In this document: one piece after another, positions 8,276-17,882 of the stretch
Position numbering within the stretch: position 1 is the first letter of the stretch
How the letters are laid out: each line of letters opens with the position of its first letter
NCBI RefSeq assembly: GCF_949152225.1
Contig: NZ_CASCJC010000001.1
Span: 682,001 to 746,000, forward strand
DNA: 64,000 nt
Origin: Ligilactobacillus sp900765635
Lineage (GTDB): Bacteria; Bacillota; Bacilli; Lactobacillales; Lactobacillaceae
Reading direction: 5' to 3'
Made by a program: the position numbers and the translations under genes
Notes under the pieces: model-generated
Databases searched by the model: none
Told to the model about the DNA's origin: nothing
What the model saw: the letters and a program-made list of their open reading frames with translations, nothing else

Positions 8276-9787
8276 ATGAGCATTAAGGCTGAGGAAATCA
8301 GTGCTTTGATTAAACAACAATTAGCAAATTACCAAGATGAGCTCACTGTTGATGAAGTCGGAACAGTCACTTATGTCGGTGACGGGATTGCTCGTGCAAA
8401 CGGACTTGATAATGCCTTATCCGGCGAATTGTTGGAATTTGCAGACGGCACATATGGGATGGCTCAAAACTTAGAGTCAAATGATGTCGGTATCGTTATT
8501 TTAGGTGCTTATAAAGGCATTCGTGAAGGCGATACAATTAAGAGAACCGGTCGTATCATGGAAGTTCCTGTTGGGGAAGAATTGATTGGCCGTGTTGTTA
8601 ATCCATTAGGACAACCAATTGATGGCCTAGGTGATGTTAAAACTACAAAGACCCGTCCAATCGAAAAGAAAGCTCCTGGTGTTATGGAACGTCAATCTGT
8701 TAGTGAACCATTACAAACAGGGCTTAAAGCGATCGATGCGTTAGTACCAATCGGTCGTGGTCAACGTGAATTAGTTATCGGGGACCGCAAGACAGGTAAG
8801 ACATCTGTTGCTATCGATACAATTTTGAACCAACGTGATCAAAACATGATTTGTATCTACGTTGCTATTGGTCAAAAAGAATCAACTGTTAGAACACAAG
8901 TTGAAACATTGCGCAAGTATGGTGCGATGGATTATACAATCGTTGTGTCTGCTGGTCCTTCTTCACCAGCTCCATTACTTTGGTTAGCTCCATATGCAGG
9001 GGCTGCAATGGGTGAAGAATTCATGTACAACGGCAAACATGTTTTGATTGTATATGATGATTTGTCAAAACAAGCTGATGCTTATCGTGAACTTTCCCTT
9101 ATCTTACGTCGGCCACCTGGTCGTGAAGCTTATCCAGGGGATGTTTTCTACTTGCATTCTCGCTTGTTGGAACGTGCTGCTAAGTTAAGCGATGAATTAG
9201 GTGGCGGTTCAATGACTGCTTTGCCATTCATTGAAACTAAAGCAGGGGATGTTTCTGCTTATATCCCAACCAACGTTATTTCAATCACTGATGGCCAAAT
9301 CTTCTTAGATAGTGATAACTTCTATTCTGGTGTTCGTCCTGCTATTGATGCTGGTACTTCCGTTTCACGTGTTGGAGGTTCTGCACAAATTAAGGCGATG
9401 AAGAAGGTTGCTGGGACATTACGTTTGGATTTAGCCTCTTATCATGAATTAGAATCATTTGCACAATTTGGTTCTGATTTAGATGAAGCAACACAAGCTA
9501 AATTGAATCGTGGTCGTCGTACAGTGGAAGTTTTGAAACAACCATTGCATAAACCACTTCCAGTTGAACGTCAAGTTGTCATCTTATATGCTTTGACCCA
9601 TGGTTACTTGGATGGTGTCTTAGTTGATGATATTTTGAATTTCCAAGATCAATTATTTGAATTTATTGAAAGTAATCACAATGAAATCTTTGCTGATATT
9701 GCTAGCTCCGGTCAACTTCCAGAAGGTAGCAAGTTAGATGATGTCATCAAAGAATTTGCTGAAACATTTCAATCAAGTGTGAGATAA
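8276..9787 (+). CDS. atpA: F1Fo ATP synthase subunit alpha
   Basis: Non-catalytic nucleotide-binding subunit of the F1 head. It has 503 residues, full length. The P-loop is GDRKTGKTS at about 169-177. The alpha signature ALPFIETKAGDVSAYIPTN and the arginine-finger region PAIDAGTSVSRVGGSAQ are intact. A GAGGTGAG lies 9 nt upstream. No anomaly seen. Confidence 0.98.
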   Translation: MSIKAEEISALIKQQLANYQDELTVDEVGTVTYVGDGIARANGLDNALSGELLEFADGTYGMAQNLESNDVGIVILGAYKGIREGDTIKRTGRIMEVPVGEELIGRVVNPLGQPIDGLGDVKTTKTRPIEKKAPGVMERQSVSEPLQTGLKAIDALVPIGRGQRELVIGDRKTGKTSVAIDTILNQRDQNMICIYVAIGQKESTVRTQVETLRKYGAMDYTIVVSAGPSSPAPLLWLAPYAGAAMGEEFMYNGKHVLIVYDDLSKQADAYRELSLILRRPPGREAYPGDVFYLHSRLLERAAKLSDELGGGSMTALPFIETKAGDVSAYIPTNVISITDGQIFLDSDNFYSGVRPAIDAGTSVSRVGGSAQIKAMKKVAGTLRLDLASYHELESFAQFGSDLDEATQAKLNRGRRTVEVLKQPLHKPLPVERQVVILYALTHGYLDGVLVDDILNFQDQLFEFIESNHNEIFADIASSGQLPEGSKLDDVIKEFAETFQSSVR

Positions 9788-9806
9788 GAAAGGGTGGTGA
9801 GAACTG

Positions 9807-10742
9807 ATGCCAGCTTCTTTACAAGAAGTTAAACGTCGAATTGCATCGACTAAAAAGACCGGTCAAATTACTAGTGCTATGCAAATGGTTTCGACCGCTA
9901 AACTTAGTCAGATTCAACGACATACAGCTAACTACCAAGTTTATGCCACCAAGATTCGCAGTGTCATTACCCATTTGGCAAAATCTCACCTTTTAGATTC
10001 TGCCGCTGCTGGCGGAGGTAGTAATAAAGAAGGTCAAGTAAATAACTTGGCTTTATTAAAGCAAAGACCGGTCAAAAAAACTGGGATTGTGGTTATTACC
10101 TCAGACCGCGGGCTTGTGGGCAGCTACAACAGTAACGTTATCAAACAAACGATGGAATTAATCAATGATAATGGTCGTAGTCAAGATGATATAGTTATCG
10201 TTGCGATCGGTGGAACTGGCGCTGATTTCTTTAAAAAGCGTGGGTTTAATATTGGTTATGAATATCGTGGAGTTAACGATATTCCAACGTTTAGAGAAGT
10301 GCGTCGAATTGTTGAAGCAATCGTAACGATGTATGACAGTGAAATTTATGATGAGTTATATGTATGTTATAACCATTTCGTTAATACATTGACTTCTGTA
10401 TTCCGTGCAGAAAAGATGTTGCCAATTTCAGCTGAAAATATGGGTAACGATGATTTTATCGAAGAAACCAAGGAAGGTTATAATATTTCTTATGAAACGG
10501 AACCTTCACAAGATGCAATTTTGGAGGTCATTTTGCCACAATATGCTTCTAGTTTGGTTTATGGAGCAATTTTAGATGCTAAAACTTCAGAACATGCTTC
10601 TAGCTCGACTGCGATGAAATCTGCTTCTGATAACGCTAAGGATTTAATTTCTTCGTTGCAGTTGCAATATAACCGTGCACGTCAAAGTGCAATTACTACA
10701 GAAATTACTGAAATCACAGGTGCTCAAGCAGCCTTAGATTAG
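9807..10742 (+). CDS. atpG: F1Fo ATP synthase subunit gamma
   Basis: Central rotor shaft that couples c-ring rotation to conformational change in F1. It has 311 residues, a little longer than the E. coli form because of an insert around residues 64-85 (AAAGGGSNKEGQVNN), as seen in other lactobacilli. The coiled-coil termini are LQEVKRRIASTKKTGQITSAM at the start (shown here over two motifs: LQEVKRRIAS and TKKTGQITSAM) and RQSAITTEITEITGAQAAL at the end. Confidence 0.96.
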   Translation: MPASLQEVKRRIASTKKTGQITSAMQMVSTAKLSQIQRHTANYQVYATKIRSVITHLAKSHLLDSAAAGGGSNKEGQVNNLALLKQRPVKKTGIVVITSDRGLVGSYNSNVIKQTMELINDNGRSQDDIVIVAIGGTGADFFKKRGFNIGYEYRGVNDIPTFREVRRIVEAIVTMYDSEIYDELYVCYNHFVNTLTSVFRAEKMLPISAENMGNDDFIEETKEGYNISYETEPSQDAILEVILPQYASSLVYGAILDAKTSEHASSSTAMKSASDNAKDLISSLQLQYNRARQSAITTEITEITGAQAALD

Positions 10743-10763
10743 TATAACAGGAGGAATTAACAA

Positions 10764-12167
10764 ATGAGTTCTGGTAAAGTAGTTCAAGTTATCGGACCTG
10801 TTGTTGATGTGCAATTCCCTCTTAATGAAACATTACCTGATATTAACAATGCGCTTTATGTTGAACGCGAAGACGGTACAAAATTAGTTATCGAAGTTGC
10901 GCTTGAATTAGGCGATGGCGTAATGCGTACAATTGCCATGGATTCTACCGATGGTTTGAAGCGTGGTGCCGATGTTACGGATACTGGTCATTCAATCAGT
11001 GTTCCAGTTGGGGAAGATACACTTGGTCGTGTGTTTAATGTTTTAGGGGATACCATTGATAATGGACCTGAATTTGCAGCAGATCATCGTCGTGATCCAA
11101 TCCACCGCGATGCACCTGCTTACGATCAATTAAGTACAAGTACAGAAATTCTTGAAACAGGGATTAAGGTTATCGACCTTTTGGCTCCTTATATCAAGGG
11201 TGGTAAGATTGGGTTATTCGGTGGTGCCGGTGTTGGTAAGACCGTTTTAATTCAAGAATTAATTCATAATATTGCTCAAGAACATAACGGTATTTCTGTG
11301 TTTACCGGTGTTGGTGAACGTACTCGTGAAGGTAATGACCTTTATTATGAAATGAAAGAATCCGGCGTTTTAGCTAAAACAGCTATGGTGTTTGGACAAA
11401 TGAATGAGCCACCTGGAGCTCGTATGCGTGTGGCATTGACTGGTTTGACAATTGCGGAATACTTCCGTGATGTTGAAGGACAAGATGTGTTATTGTTCAT
11501 CGATAACATTTTCCGTTTCACACAAGCTGGTTCAGAAGTTTCTGCTTTGCTTGGTCGCATTCCTTCTGCCGTAGGTTACCAACCTACACTTGCTACTGAA
11601 ATGGGGCAATTACAAGAACGAATCACTTCGACCAAAAAAGGTTCGGTTACTTCGATTCAAGCTGTTTATGTGCCAGCCGATGACTATACCGATCCTGCGC
11701 CAGCAACAACTTTTGCTCACTTGGATGCCACAACTAACTTGGAACGTGCTTTGACACAACAAGGTATTTATCCAGCTGTGGATCCATTGGCTTCAACTTC
11801 AAGTGCTTTGTCACCAGAAGTTGTTGGCGAAGAACATTATGCAGTTGCAACTGAAGTTCAACATGTTTTGCAACGTTACCGTGAATTACAAGATATCATC
11901 TCTATTTTAGGTATGGATGAATTGTCTGATGAAGAAAAAGTTGTCGTAGCACGTGCACGTCGTATCCAATTCTTCTTATCACAAAATTTCCACGTTGCTG
12001 AAAACTTTACAGGTGTACCTGGCTCTTATGTTCCGGTTGCTGAAACTGTTAAAGGATTTAAGGAAATTTTGGAAGGTAAATATGATGATTTACCAGAAGA
12101 TGCTTTCCGTTCAGTAGGTCGTATCGAAGAAGTTGTTGAAAAAGCTAAGCAAATGACAAACAATTAA
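10764..12167 (+). CDS. atpD: F1Fo ATP synthase subunit beta
   Basis: Catalytic subunit of F1. It has 467 residues. The Walker A GGAGVGKT is at about 153-160, with the catalytic Glu in GVGERTREGNDLY. Walker B is VLLFIDNIFRF, and the PROSITE-like signature PAVDPLASTSSALSP is present. An AGGAGG lies 10 nt before the ATG. Full length and unremarkable. Confidence 0.98.
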   Translation: MSSGKVVQVIGPVVDVQFPLNETLPDINNALYVEREDGTKLVIEVALELGDGVMRTIAMDSTDGLKRGADVTDTGHSISVPVGEDTLGRVFNVLGDTIDNGPEFAADHRRDPIHRDAPAYDQLSTSTEILETGIKVIDLLAPYIKGGKIGLFGGAGVGKTVLIQELIHNIAQEHNGISVFTGVGERTREGNDLYYEMKESGVLAKTAMVFGQMNEPPGARMRVALTGLTIAEYFRDVEGQDVLLFIDNIFRFTQAGSEVSALLGRIPSAVGYQPTLATEMGQLQERITSTKKGSVTSIQAVYVPADDYTDPAPATTFAHLDATTNLERALTQQGIYPAVDPLASTSSALSPEVVGEEHYAVATEVQHVLQRYRELQDIISILGMDELSDEEKVVVARARRIQFFLSQNFHVAENFTGVPGSYVPVAETVKGFKEILEGKYDDLPEDAFRSVGRIEEVVEKAKQMTNN

Positions 12168-12180
12168 GGAGGTATGTCGC

Positions 12181-12603
12181 ATGGATGACAAACCCGTTTT
12201 AACTGTTAATGTCGTTACGCCAGACGGCAGTGTTTATGAAAATACAACAACTTTGGCGATTTGCAAGACAACTGTTGGGGAAGTTGGGATTATGCCCAAC
12301 CATATTCCAATGTTGGCTTCGCTTGCCATCGATGAAGTCCGGGTTAAGGTTGCAGAAGATCAATTTGATGAAATTGCAATCAGTGGCGGATTTTTAGAAT
12401 TTTCGGATAACGTTTTATCGATTGTTGCATCTGCAGCAGAACGCAAAGAAGATATCGATACTATTCGAGCAAAGCGTGCAAAAGAACGTGCTGAAAAGCG
12501 GATTGCACAAGCTAAGCAAACACAAGATATCGATGAATTGAAACGTGCTGAAGTTTCCTTACGGCGAGCAATGAACCGTTTGAATATTTCTAGTCATAAA
12601 TAA
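12181..12603 (+). CDS. atpC: F1Fo ATP synthase subunit epsilon
   Basis: Regulatory rotor subunit with an N-terminal beta sandwich (about 5-88, VVTPDGSVYE, GEVGIMPNHIPM) and a C-terminal two-helix hairpin (about 95-140, IRAKRAKERAEKRIAQAKQ). That hairpin can inhibit ATP hydrolysis. It has 140 residues and is the last gene of the operon, followed directly by a strong terminator. Confidence 0.97.
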   Translation: MDDKPVLTVNVVTPDGSVYENTTTLAICKTTVGEVGIMPNHIPMLASLAIDEVRVKVAEDQFDEIAISGGFLEFSDNVLSIVASAAERKEDIDTIRAKRAKERAEKRIAQAKQTQDIDELKRAEVSLRRAMNRLNISSHK

Positions 12604-12608
12604 GCAAG

Positions 12609-12643
12609 AACCTCTTTAAATTTTTAGATTTAAAGAGGTTTTT
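12609..12643 (+). terminator. Intrinsic terminator of the atp operon
   Basis: AACCTCTTTAAA pairs perfectly with TTTAAAGAGGTT across an 8-nt loop and is followed by a T-run. The remaining 12644-12865 is AT-rich and holds no gene I can support. Confidence 0.9.
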
Positions 12644-12865
12644 GTTTGAGTTAAATCAAAGCAAAAAATTGGTGGAATTTAGCCAAGGCGGCATTTTTCA
12701 TGCTAGGTTAACAATGAAAATTTGACTCAAATTAAACAAAGCAATTAATATTTAAAAATACTTTGAAAAAAAGATAAATATTTCTTGAAGTGGTATAGTT
12801 ATGGCTTGCTAGCCAATAACCAGTTATGCTATGATTATTTCGAGTTGATATGTGAGGGATGTATC

Positions 12866-13096
12866 ATGAAATTTTATGGATTTATGGCAATTTTAACAAT
12901 GATTAGTCATTTAGCTTTTATTACAATTGCATTTAATGGATTACAGGCATTACGATTAGATCATTATATTGCTCGTGAAAAACAAGCTAAGTTTAAAATT
13001 GTCTTAGTGATGTTATCAGTAGCAATCGGTTATGGTTGTAGCCAATTTTTCTTGAGTTTTATCGATAACATTCGTAATTTAGCTTATCTTTTATAA
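12866..13096 (+). CDS. DUF1146 family small membrane protein (YwzB-like)
   Basis: A 76-residue protein with two hydrophobic segments (MAILTMISHLAFITIAFNGL and IVLVMLSVAIGYGCSQFFL) separated by a charged loop. The start is the ATG at 12866 (MKFYGFMAILTM), which follows GAGGGATG; upstream extension to 12785 has no good ribosome site and no family similarity. Function is unknown. Its place between the atp operon and murA is conserved in lactobacilli, 34 nt before murA, so it is probably in one transcript with murA. Confidence 0.85.
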   Translation: MKFYGFMAILTMISHLAFITIAFNGLQALRLDHYIAREKQAKFKIVLVMLSVAIGYGCSQFFLSFIDNIRNLAYLL

Positions 13097-13130
13097 TGGC
13101 TTGTGAAAGTAGACGTGGAGGAAGTTAGTC

Positions 13131-14432
13131 GTGGAAAAAATAATTGTACGTGGCGGTAGGCGTTTGGAAGGTACTGTAGAAATAGAAGGTGCCAAAAATG
13201 CAGTTTTGCCGATTTTAGCTGCGAGCATTTTACCTAAAAAAGGGCGAACAGTGTTAACTAATGTTCCGATTTTGTCGGATGTTTATACGATGAATAATGT
13301 CATTCGTTTCTTGAATGTTAAAGTTGGTATGGACGAAGTTGAAAAAAAGATTGTTTTAGATGCAACGGGAACTTTATCATACGAGGCACCATTTAAATAT
13401 GTTTCTAAAATGCGTGCTTCAATCGTTGTTTTAGGCCCACTTTTAGCGCGTTTGAAGCATGCTAAAGTGGCTATGCCAGGTGGATGTGCGATTGGTTCAC
13501 GTCCTATTGACTTGCATTTAAAAGGCTTAGAAGCAATGGGCGCTAAGATTACGCGACATGATGGTTATATCGAAGCAACAACGGATGGCTTAGTAGGAGC
13601 TAATATTTATCTTGATTTTCCAAGTGTTGGAGCTACACAAAATATTATGATGGCTGCTACCTTAGCAAAAGGGACGACTGTGATTGATAACGTGGCACGC
13701 GAGCCAGAAATTGTTGATCTTGCCAATGTTTTAAACAAAATGGGTGCTCGTGTGATGGGAGCTGGAACAGAAACCATCAAAATTATTGGTGTAGATGAGT
13801 TACATGGAACCGAACATTCGATTATTCAAGATCGTATTGAAGCGGGAACATTTATGGTTGCAGCAGCTCTGACCAAAGGCAATGTGTTAATCAAAAATGG
13901 AATTGTTGAACATAATAAGCCGTTGATTTCAAAATTAGAAGAAATGGGTGTTATTGTCCAAGATGAGCCTGAAGGTGTACGAATTATTGGACCTGAAACA
14001 CTAAAACCAGTTGCTGTCAAAACTTTACCACATCCAGGTTTTCCAACTGATATGCAACCACAAGTAACGGTGTTACAATTGATGGCAAATGGAACGAGTA
14101 TTTTGACTGAAACGGTTTTTGAAAATCGCTTTATGCATATGGAAGAATTACGGCGAATGAATGCTGATTTTAAAATCGAGGGTAATTCAGTAATCATGTA
14201 TGGTCCAACTAAGTTTAGTGGAGCAGAAGTGGCGGCTACTGATTTGCGCGCAGCAGCAGCGTTGGTTTTAGCAGGTTTAGTGGCTGAGAGTGTAACGCAG
14301 GTAACGCAATTGCAATATTTGGATCGTGGATATTATCATTTTCATCAAAAATTAGCTGCGTTAGGTGCTCAAATCAAACGAATCAACGATGTGACTGAAG
14401 AAACCACGTATTCTATCCCTGTAAAAGGTTAA
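13131..14432 (+). CDS. murA: UDP-N-acetylglucosamine 1-carboxyvinyltransferase
   Basis: Adds enolpyruvate from PEP to UDP-GlcNAc, the first committed step of peptidoglycan synthesis and the fosfomycin target. It has 433 residues with a GTG start at 13131 behind GGAGG. Lys22-Asn23 (EGAKNAVLP) and catalytic Cys119 (MPGGCAIGSRPIDLH) are present, so it should be fosfomycin-sensitive at the active-site level. Firmicutes often carry two MurA paralogues; only this one is in the window. Confidence 0.97.
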   Translation: MEKIIVRGGRRLEGTVEIEGAKNAVLPILAASILPKKGRTVLTNVPILSDVYTMNNVIRFLNVKVGMDEVEKKIVLDATGTLSYEAPFKYVSKMRASIVVLGPLLARLKHAKVAMPGGCAIGSRPIDLHLKGLEAMGAKITRHDGYIEATTDGLVGANIYLDFPSVGATQNIMMAATLAKGTTVIDNVAREPEIVDLANVLNKMGARVMGAGTETIKIIGVDELHGTEHSIIQDRIEAGTFMVAAALTKGNVLIKNGIVEHNKPLISKLEEMGVIVQDEPEGVRIIGPETLKPVAVKTLPHPGFPTDMQPQVTVLQLMANGTSILTETVFENRFMHMEELRRMNADFKIEGNSVIMYGPTKFSGAEVAATDLRAAAALVLAGLVAESVTQVTQLQYLDRGYYHFHQKLAALGAQIKRINDVTEETTYSIPVKG

Positions 14433-14442
14433 TAAAGTTAAG

Positions 14443-14475
14443 TAGTGCTACGTCTTTGATGTGGCACTATTTTTT
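14443..14475 (+). terminator. Intrinsic terminator after murA
   Basis: TAGTGCTAC pairs with GTGGCACTA (one T-G pair), followed by TTTTTT. Confidence 0.85.
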
Positions 14476-14513
14476 ACTTAAAGATTTAGTTAATCCTTAT
14501 TTTTGATTGTTAC

Positions 14514-14528
14514 TAGTTATGGTATAAT
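14514..14528 (+). promoter_or_regulatory. Extended -10 promoter of mbl
   Basis: TATGGTATAAT contains a TGN-extended -10 with a perfect TATAAT at 14523-14528. No convincing -35 sits 17 nt upstream. It lies 69 nt before the mbl ATG and just after the murA terminator. The core resembles those before mreB and mreC. Confidence 0.65.
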
Positions 14529-14597
14529 TAACTGGATACGAAAAATTTCGTCTACTAAATATAATTAACTATGAGGATTTAAAGAGGAGAAATTAGT

Positions 14598-15587
14598 ATG
14601 GCTAAGGATATCGGTATCGATCTTGGAACTGCTAATGTTTTGATCAACATTCAAGGCAGTGGCATCGTTTTAAATGAGCCTTCAGTAGTTGCAATTGACA
14701 CTCAAACCGGTCGCATTTTAGCGGTAGGATCAGAAGCTTATAAAATGGTGGGACGTACACCTAATAATATTCGAGCAGTTAGACCATTAAAAGACGGTGT
14801 AATTGCTGATTTTGATATGACAGAACAAATGTTGTCATATTTCATAAAGAAATTAAATGTAAAAGGTTTAATGTCTAAACCTAATATTTTGATTTGTTGC
14901 CCAACAAATACGACAGATATTGAACGAAAAGCAATCCGGCAAGCAGCTGAGAAATCTGGCGGTAGTAAGGTTTATCTAGAAAGTGAACCTAAAGTAGCGG
15001 CAGTGGGAGCTGGTTTGGATATCTTCCAACCATTTGGTAGCATGATTATTGATATTGGTGGTGGAACCAGTGATATTGCAGTCTTGTCATTAGGTGATAT
15101 TGTTGAAAGTAGTTCATTGCGGGTAGCAGGTGATCGCTTAAACGTTGATATCGCAAATTATGTTAGAAAGAAACATAGTTTACAAATCGGTGAACATACA
15201 GCCGAAAAGATTAAGATTGAAATTGGGACTGTTGTTAAAGGCCACAGACAAGAAGCGATGAATGTTCGTGGCCGCGATGTTGTAACTGGTTTACCAAAAA
15301 CAATCACGTTAACTTCAGATGAAGTACAAGAAGCAATTAAAGATACTTTAGATGCGATTGTAATTGCATGTAAGGATGTTTTAAGCAAGACCCCACCAGA
15401 ACTTGCTTCCGATATTATTGATCGCGGAGTTGTTGTCACCGGTGGTGGTGCATTACTTGATGGAATTGATATTATGTTATCTGAGGAATTACAAGTTCCA
15501 GTGGTTGTTGCAGAAACGCCACTTGATGATGTTGCTGTTGGAACAGGAATTTTGTTAGATAATATCGATAAATTAACCGATAACTAA
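14598..15587 (+). CDS. mbl: Rod shape-determining protein, MreB/Mbl actin homologue
   Basis: Bacterial actin that forms membrane-associated filaments guiding lateral wall synthesis. It has 329 residues. Actin-fold ATPase motifs are visible: phosphate 1 DIGIDLGTANVLI, phosphate 2 IIDIGGGTSDIAV and adenosine motif VVTGGGALLDGI. A second paralogue lies at 43671 next to mreC/mreD and is the canonical MreB, so I call this one Mbl-like; the exact paralogue name is inferred from context (followed by rodA). Confidence 0.88.
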   Translation: MAKDIGIDLGTANVLINIQGSGIVLNEPSVVAIDTQTGRILAVGSEAYKMVGRTPNNIRAVRPLKDGVIADFDMTEQMLSYFIKKLNVKGLMSKPNILICCPTNTTDIERKAIRQAAEKSGGSKVYLESEPKVAAVGAGLDIFQPFGSMIIDIGGGTSDIAVLSLGDIVESSSLRVAGDRLNVDIANYVRKKHSLQIGEHTAEKIKIEIGTVVKGHRQEAMNVRGRDVVTGLPKTITLTSDEVQEAIKDTLDAIVIACKDVLSKTPPELASDIIDRGVVVTGGGALLDGIDIMLSEELQVPVVVAETPLDDVAVGTGILLDNIDKLTDN

Positions 15588-15600
15588 CGGGTTTAAAAAC

Positions 15601-15867
15601 TTGAAAAAACTATTAATTTTCTTGATACGTGGTTATCAAAAATTTATTTCTCCACTTTTGGGACCAAATTGTCGTTATCAGCCAACTTGTTCTGCTTATA
15701 TGATTCAAGCACTAGAAAAGCATGGACTTTTATTAGGCTTTTTATTGGGAATCAGCCGGATTTTACGGTGCCATCCATTTGCCAAAGGAGGCTTTGATCC
15801 GGTGCCAGATAAGTTTAGTTTACGACGAAATTTACAAGACACGCATGAGAAGACAAAACATAAGTAG
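15601..15867 (+). CDS. yidD: Membrane protein insertion efficiency factor YidD
   Basis: Small (88-residue) DUF37/YidD protein thought to assist YidC-dependent membrane insertion. The start is TTG at 15601 (MKKLLIFLIRGYQKFISP). The family core RYQPTCSAYM and the cysteine near RCHPFAKGGFDPVP are intact. A basic tail follows. It lies 14 nt after mbl in the same transcript. Confidence 0.93.
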   Translation: MKKLLIFLIRGYQKFISPLLGPNCRYQPTCSAYMIQALEKHGLLLGFLLGISRILRCHPFAKGGFDPVPDKFSLRRNLQDTHEKTKHK

Positions 15868-15878
15868 GAGGGACTTTT

Positions 15879-16100
15879 GTGTCTAAGAGAGAAAAAAATA
15901 TTCAAATTATCGAAAATGAAAAAATGGTTAATGGGCAACTAGTGACCGAACTAACTATTAAAGACGAATCTTTAGGAACCATCAGCCAAGATGGCAAGCG
16001 TTTTGTTGCAAAATTACCAAGTGGTGAAGAGTTTCGAGTAGCAACACAAAACGAAGGAATAGACGTATTGATTCGAGACTATCACTTACATCGTGGCTAA
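15879..16100 (+). CDS. DUF2969 family protein
   Basis: A 73-residue soluble protein, GTG start at 15879 behind GGAGGG. It is recognised by its position between yidD and rodA and by a pattern with IKDESLGTI, GKRFVAKLPSGEEF and a C-terminal IRDYHLHRG. The family is known from lactobacilli and relatives and has no assigned function. Context suggests a cell-envelope link, which is inference only. Confidence 0.82.
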   Translation: MSKREKNIQIIENEKMVNGQLVTELTIKDESLGTISQDGKRFVAKLPSGEEFRVATQNEGIDVLIRDYHLHRG

Positions 16101-16128
16101 TAAAGCCGCATAAAGGAGCGAAAGCAGC

Positions 16129-17322
16129 ATGAAAAATGACGGTCTTAAGCGATCTGGTAATGAAGATGCCAGAATCGATTGGGGGATTATTCTCTCTGTG
16201 ATGTTACTTGCAGTTATTGGAATGTTGGCTTTATATGTTGCCATTAGTCATGACAATGGTAGTGTAGGTAAGGCTATGTTTACCCAAGCTATTTTTTATG
16301 GAATCGGTACGGCCTTAGTGGTTTTCATCATGCAATTTGATGCTGAACAACTTTGGAAAGTGGCGCCAATTGCTTATGGCTTAGGAATCACGCTTTTGAT
16401 TTTAGTTTTGTTTTTTTACAGTCGTTCCTATGCAGCTAATACTGGGGCTAAGAGTTGGTTTGCTTTGGGGCCATTGACGTTTCAGCCATCTGAAGTAATG
16501 AAGCCTGCTTATATTTTGATGTTAGGTCGTGTCGTGACTCAACATAATAGCGAGTATTATACACACACTATTCGAACAGATTGGCAGTTATTAGGCAAGA
16601 TGTTTGCTTGGACGTTACCGGTAGCAGTACTTTTGAAATTACAAAACGATTTTGGGACGATGTTAGTCTTTTTTGCCATTTTAGGTGGTGTTATTCTGGT
16701 ATCCGGGATATCGTGGCGTATTATTGTGCCGGTGGTTTTAACCGTGACGATTTTAGGTGCATTGTTGATTTTCTTAGTGGTCTATAGTCGTGACATTTTA
16801 TTGGCGATTGGATTTCACCAATATCAGTTTAGCCGTATTGATTCATGGCTTAATCCTTCAGCAAATACTTCCTCGAGTGCTTATCAATTATGGCGAAGCA
16901 TGAAAGCTATTGGTTCAGGATTATTATTAGGTAAAGGATTTAATGTATCAAATGTTTATGTGCCCGTGCGTGAGTCAGATATGATTTTTTCTGTTATCGG
17001 TGAAAACTTCGGCTTTGTGGGTGGTTGCGTGTTGATTTTCATTTATCTTTTATTGATTTTCCAAATGATCCAAGTAACTTTTGAAACCAAAAACGAATTT
17101 TATGCTTATATTTCAACAGGCGTAATTATGATGATTTTATTTCATGTATTTGAAAATATTGGAATGAGTATTGGTTTGTTACCATTAACAGGGATTCCGT
17201 TGCCATTTATCAGTCAGGGTGGTTCTGCTTTAATTGGGAATATGATTGGAATTGGCTTGATTATGTCGATGAGATATCATTATAAGAGTTACATGTTTAG
17301 TAATGAGGAAACATTTAAATAG
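16129..17322 (+). CDS. rodA: SEDS peptidoglycan glycosyltransferase RodA
   Basis: SEDS-family polymerase that works with a class B PBP in side-wall elongation. It has 397 residues with about ten membrane spans. The signature regions GPLTFQPSEVMKPAYILML (the FQPSE motif), VFENIGMSIGLLPLTGIP and PLPFISQGGSALIGN are present. It is closer to RodA than FtsW by context, since mbl lies upstream and the division cluster elsewhere. The last gene of the mbl-yidD-DUF2969-rodA unit. Confidence 0.95.
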   Translation: MKNDGLKRSGNEDARIDWGIILSVMLLAVIGMLALYVAISHDNGSVGKAMFTQAIFYGIGTALVVFIMQFDAEQLWKVAPIAYGLGITLLILVLFFYSRSYAANTGAKSWFALGPLTFQPSEVMKPAYILMLGRVVTQHNSEYYTHTIRTDWQLLGKMFAWTLPVAVLLKLQNDFGTMLVFFAILGGVILVSGISWRIIVPVVLTVTILGALLIFLVVYSRDILLAIGFHQYQFSRIDSWLNPSANTSSSAYQLWRSMKAIGSGLLLGKGFNVSNVYVPVRESDMIFSVIGENFGFVGGCVLIFIYLLLIFQMIQVTFETKNEFYAYISTGVIMMILFHVFENIGMSIGLLPLTGIPLPFISQGGSALIGNMIGIGLIMSMRYHYKSYMFSNEETFK

Positions 17323-17336
17323 TTTAGGATTTTTCT

Positions 17337-17375
17337 AAAAAAGCTTATTTCTTTTAATAGAAATAGGCTTTTTGT
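17337..17375 (+). terminator. Intrinsic terminator after rodA
   Basis: AAAAGCTTATTTCT pairs with AGAAATAGGCTTTT over a short TTTAAT loop, followed by T residues. Confidence 0.88.
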
Positions 17376-17442
17376 TGTTTTTGAAATCAATTTGAGGCAT
17401 AATAGATAGTGTAAAATATATTCTTTTAAAGAGGACTTGATT

Positions 17443-17799
17443 ATGAAAAAATTTTATTGTTATTCACGTTGCAGTACTTGTAGAAAAGCACAAAAATGGT
17501 TGGAAGAACATCAAGTAGAGTTTGAAAGCCAAGATATTGTCAAAAATCCGCCTAGTCAAGAAGAGTTGTTAGCCTGGTTGACCGCTAGTGACAAACCATT
17601 ACGTTATTTTTTTAATACAAGCGGACAACGATATCGTGAATTAGGCTTAAAAGATAAATTAGCAGATATGACATTACAAGAAGCTAGTGCATTATTGGCG
17701 AGTGATGGTAAGTTGATTAAACGACCATTGATGGTTGAAGATAAACAAGTAACTTGTGGTTTTAAAGAAGATGTTTATCAAGAATTATGGCTTGATTAG
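17443..17799 (+). CDS. ArsC/Spx family thioredoxin-fold protein
   Basis: A 118-residue protein of the ArsC/Spx superfamily. The N-terminal redox motif is CSTC followed by RKAQKWLEEH. The C-terminal part has KRPLMVEDKQVTCGFKED, in which RP(L/I) is the conserved family turn. I chose the ATG at 17443, 8 nt after AGAGG; the TTG at 17437 is too close to it. It could be a glutaredoxin-type arsenate reductase-like protein or an Spx/MgsR-type RNA polymerase regulator. The CxxC and short length fit both, so I do not assign a gene name. Confidence 0.82.
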   Translation: MKKFYCYSRCSTCRKAQKWLEEHQVEFESQDIVKNPPSQEELLAWLTASDKPLRYFFNTSGQRYRELGLKDKLADMTLQEASALLASDGKLIKRPLMVEDKQVTCGFKEDVYQELWLD

Positions 17800-17812
17800 G
17801 AATAAAGGGTAA

Positions 17813-17841
17813 TTGAAAATAGTTCTCAACTAGTCTACAAT
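17813..17841 (+). promoter_or_regulatory. Predicted sigma-A promoter of the suf operon
   Basis: TTGAAA and TACAAT spaced by exactly 17 nt, 41 nt before the sufC ATG. No IscR/SufR-like palindrome is obvious around it. Confidence 0.65.
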
Positions 17842-17882
17842 AAAGGAAATTACTCATAATTTTAGTGGAGGGACGAAAGAAA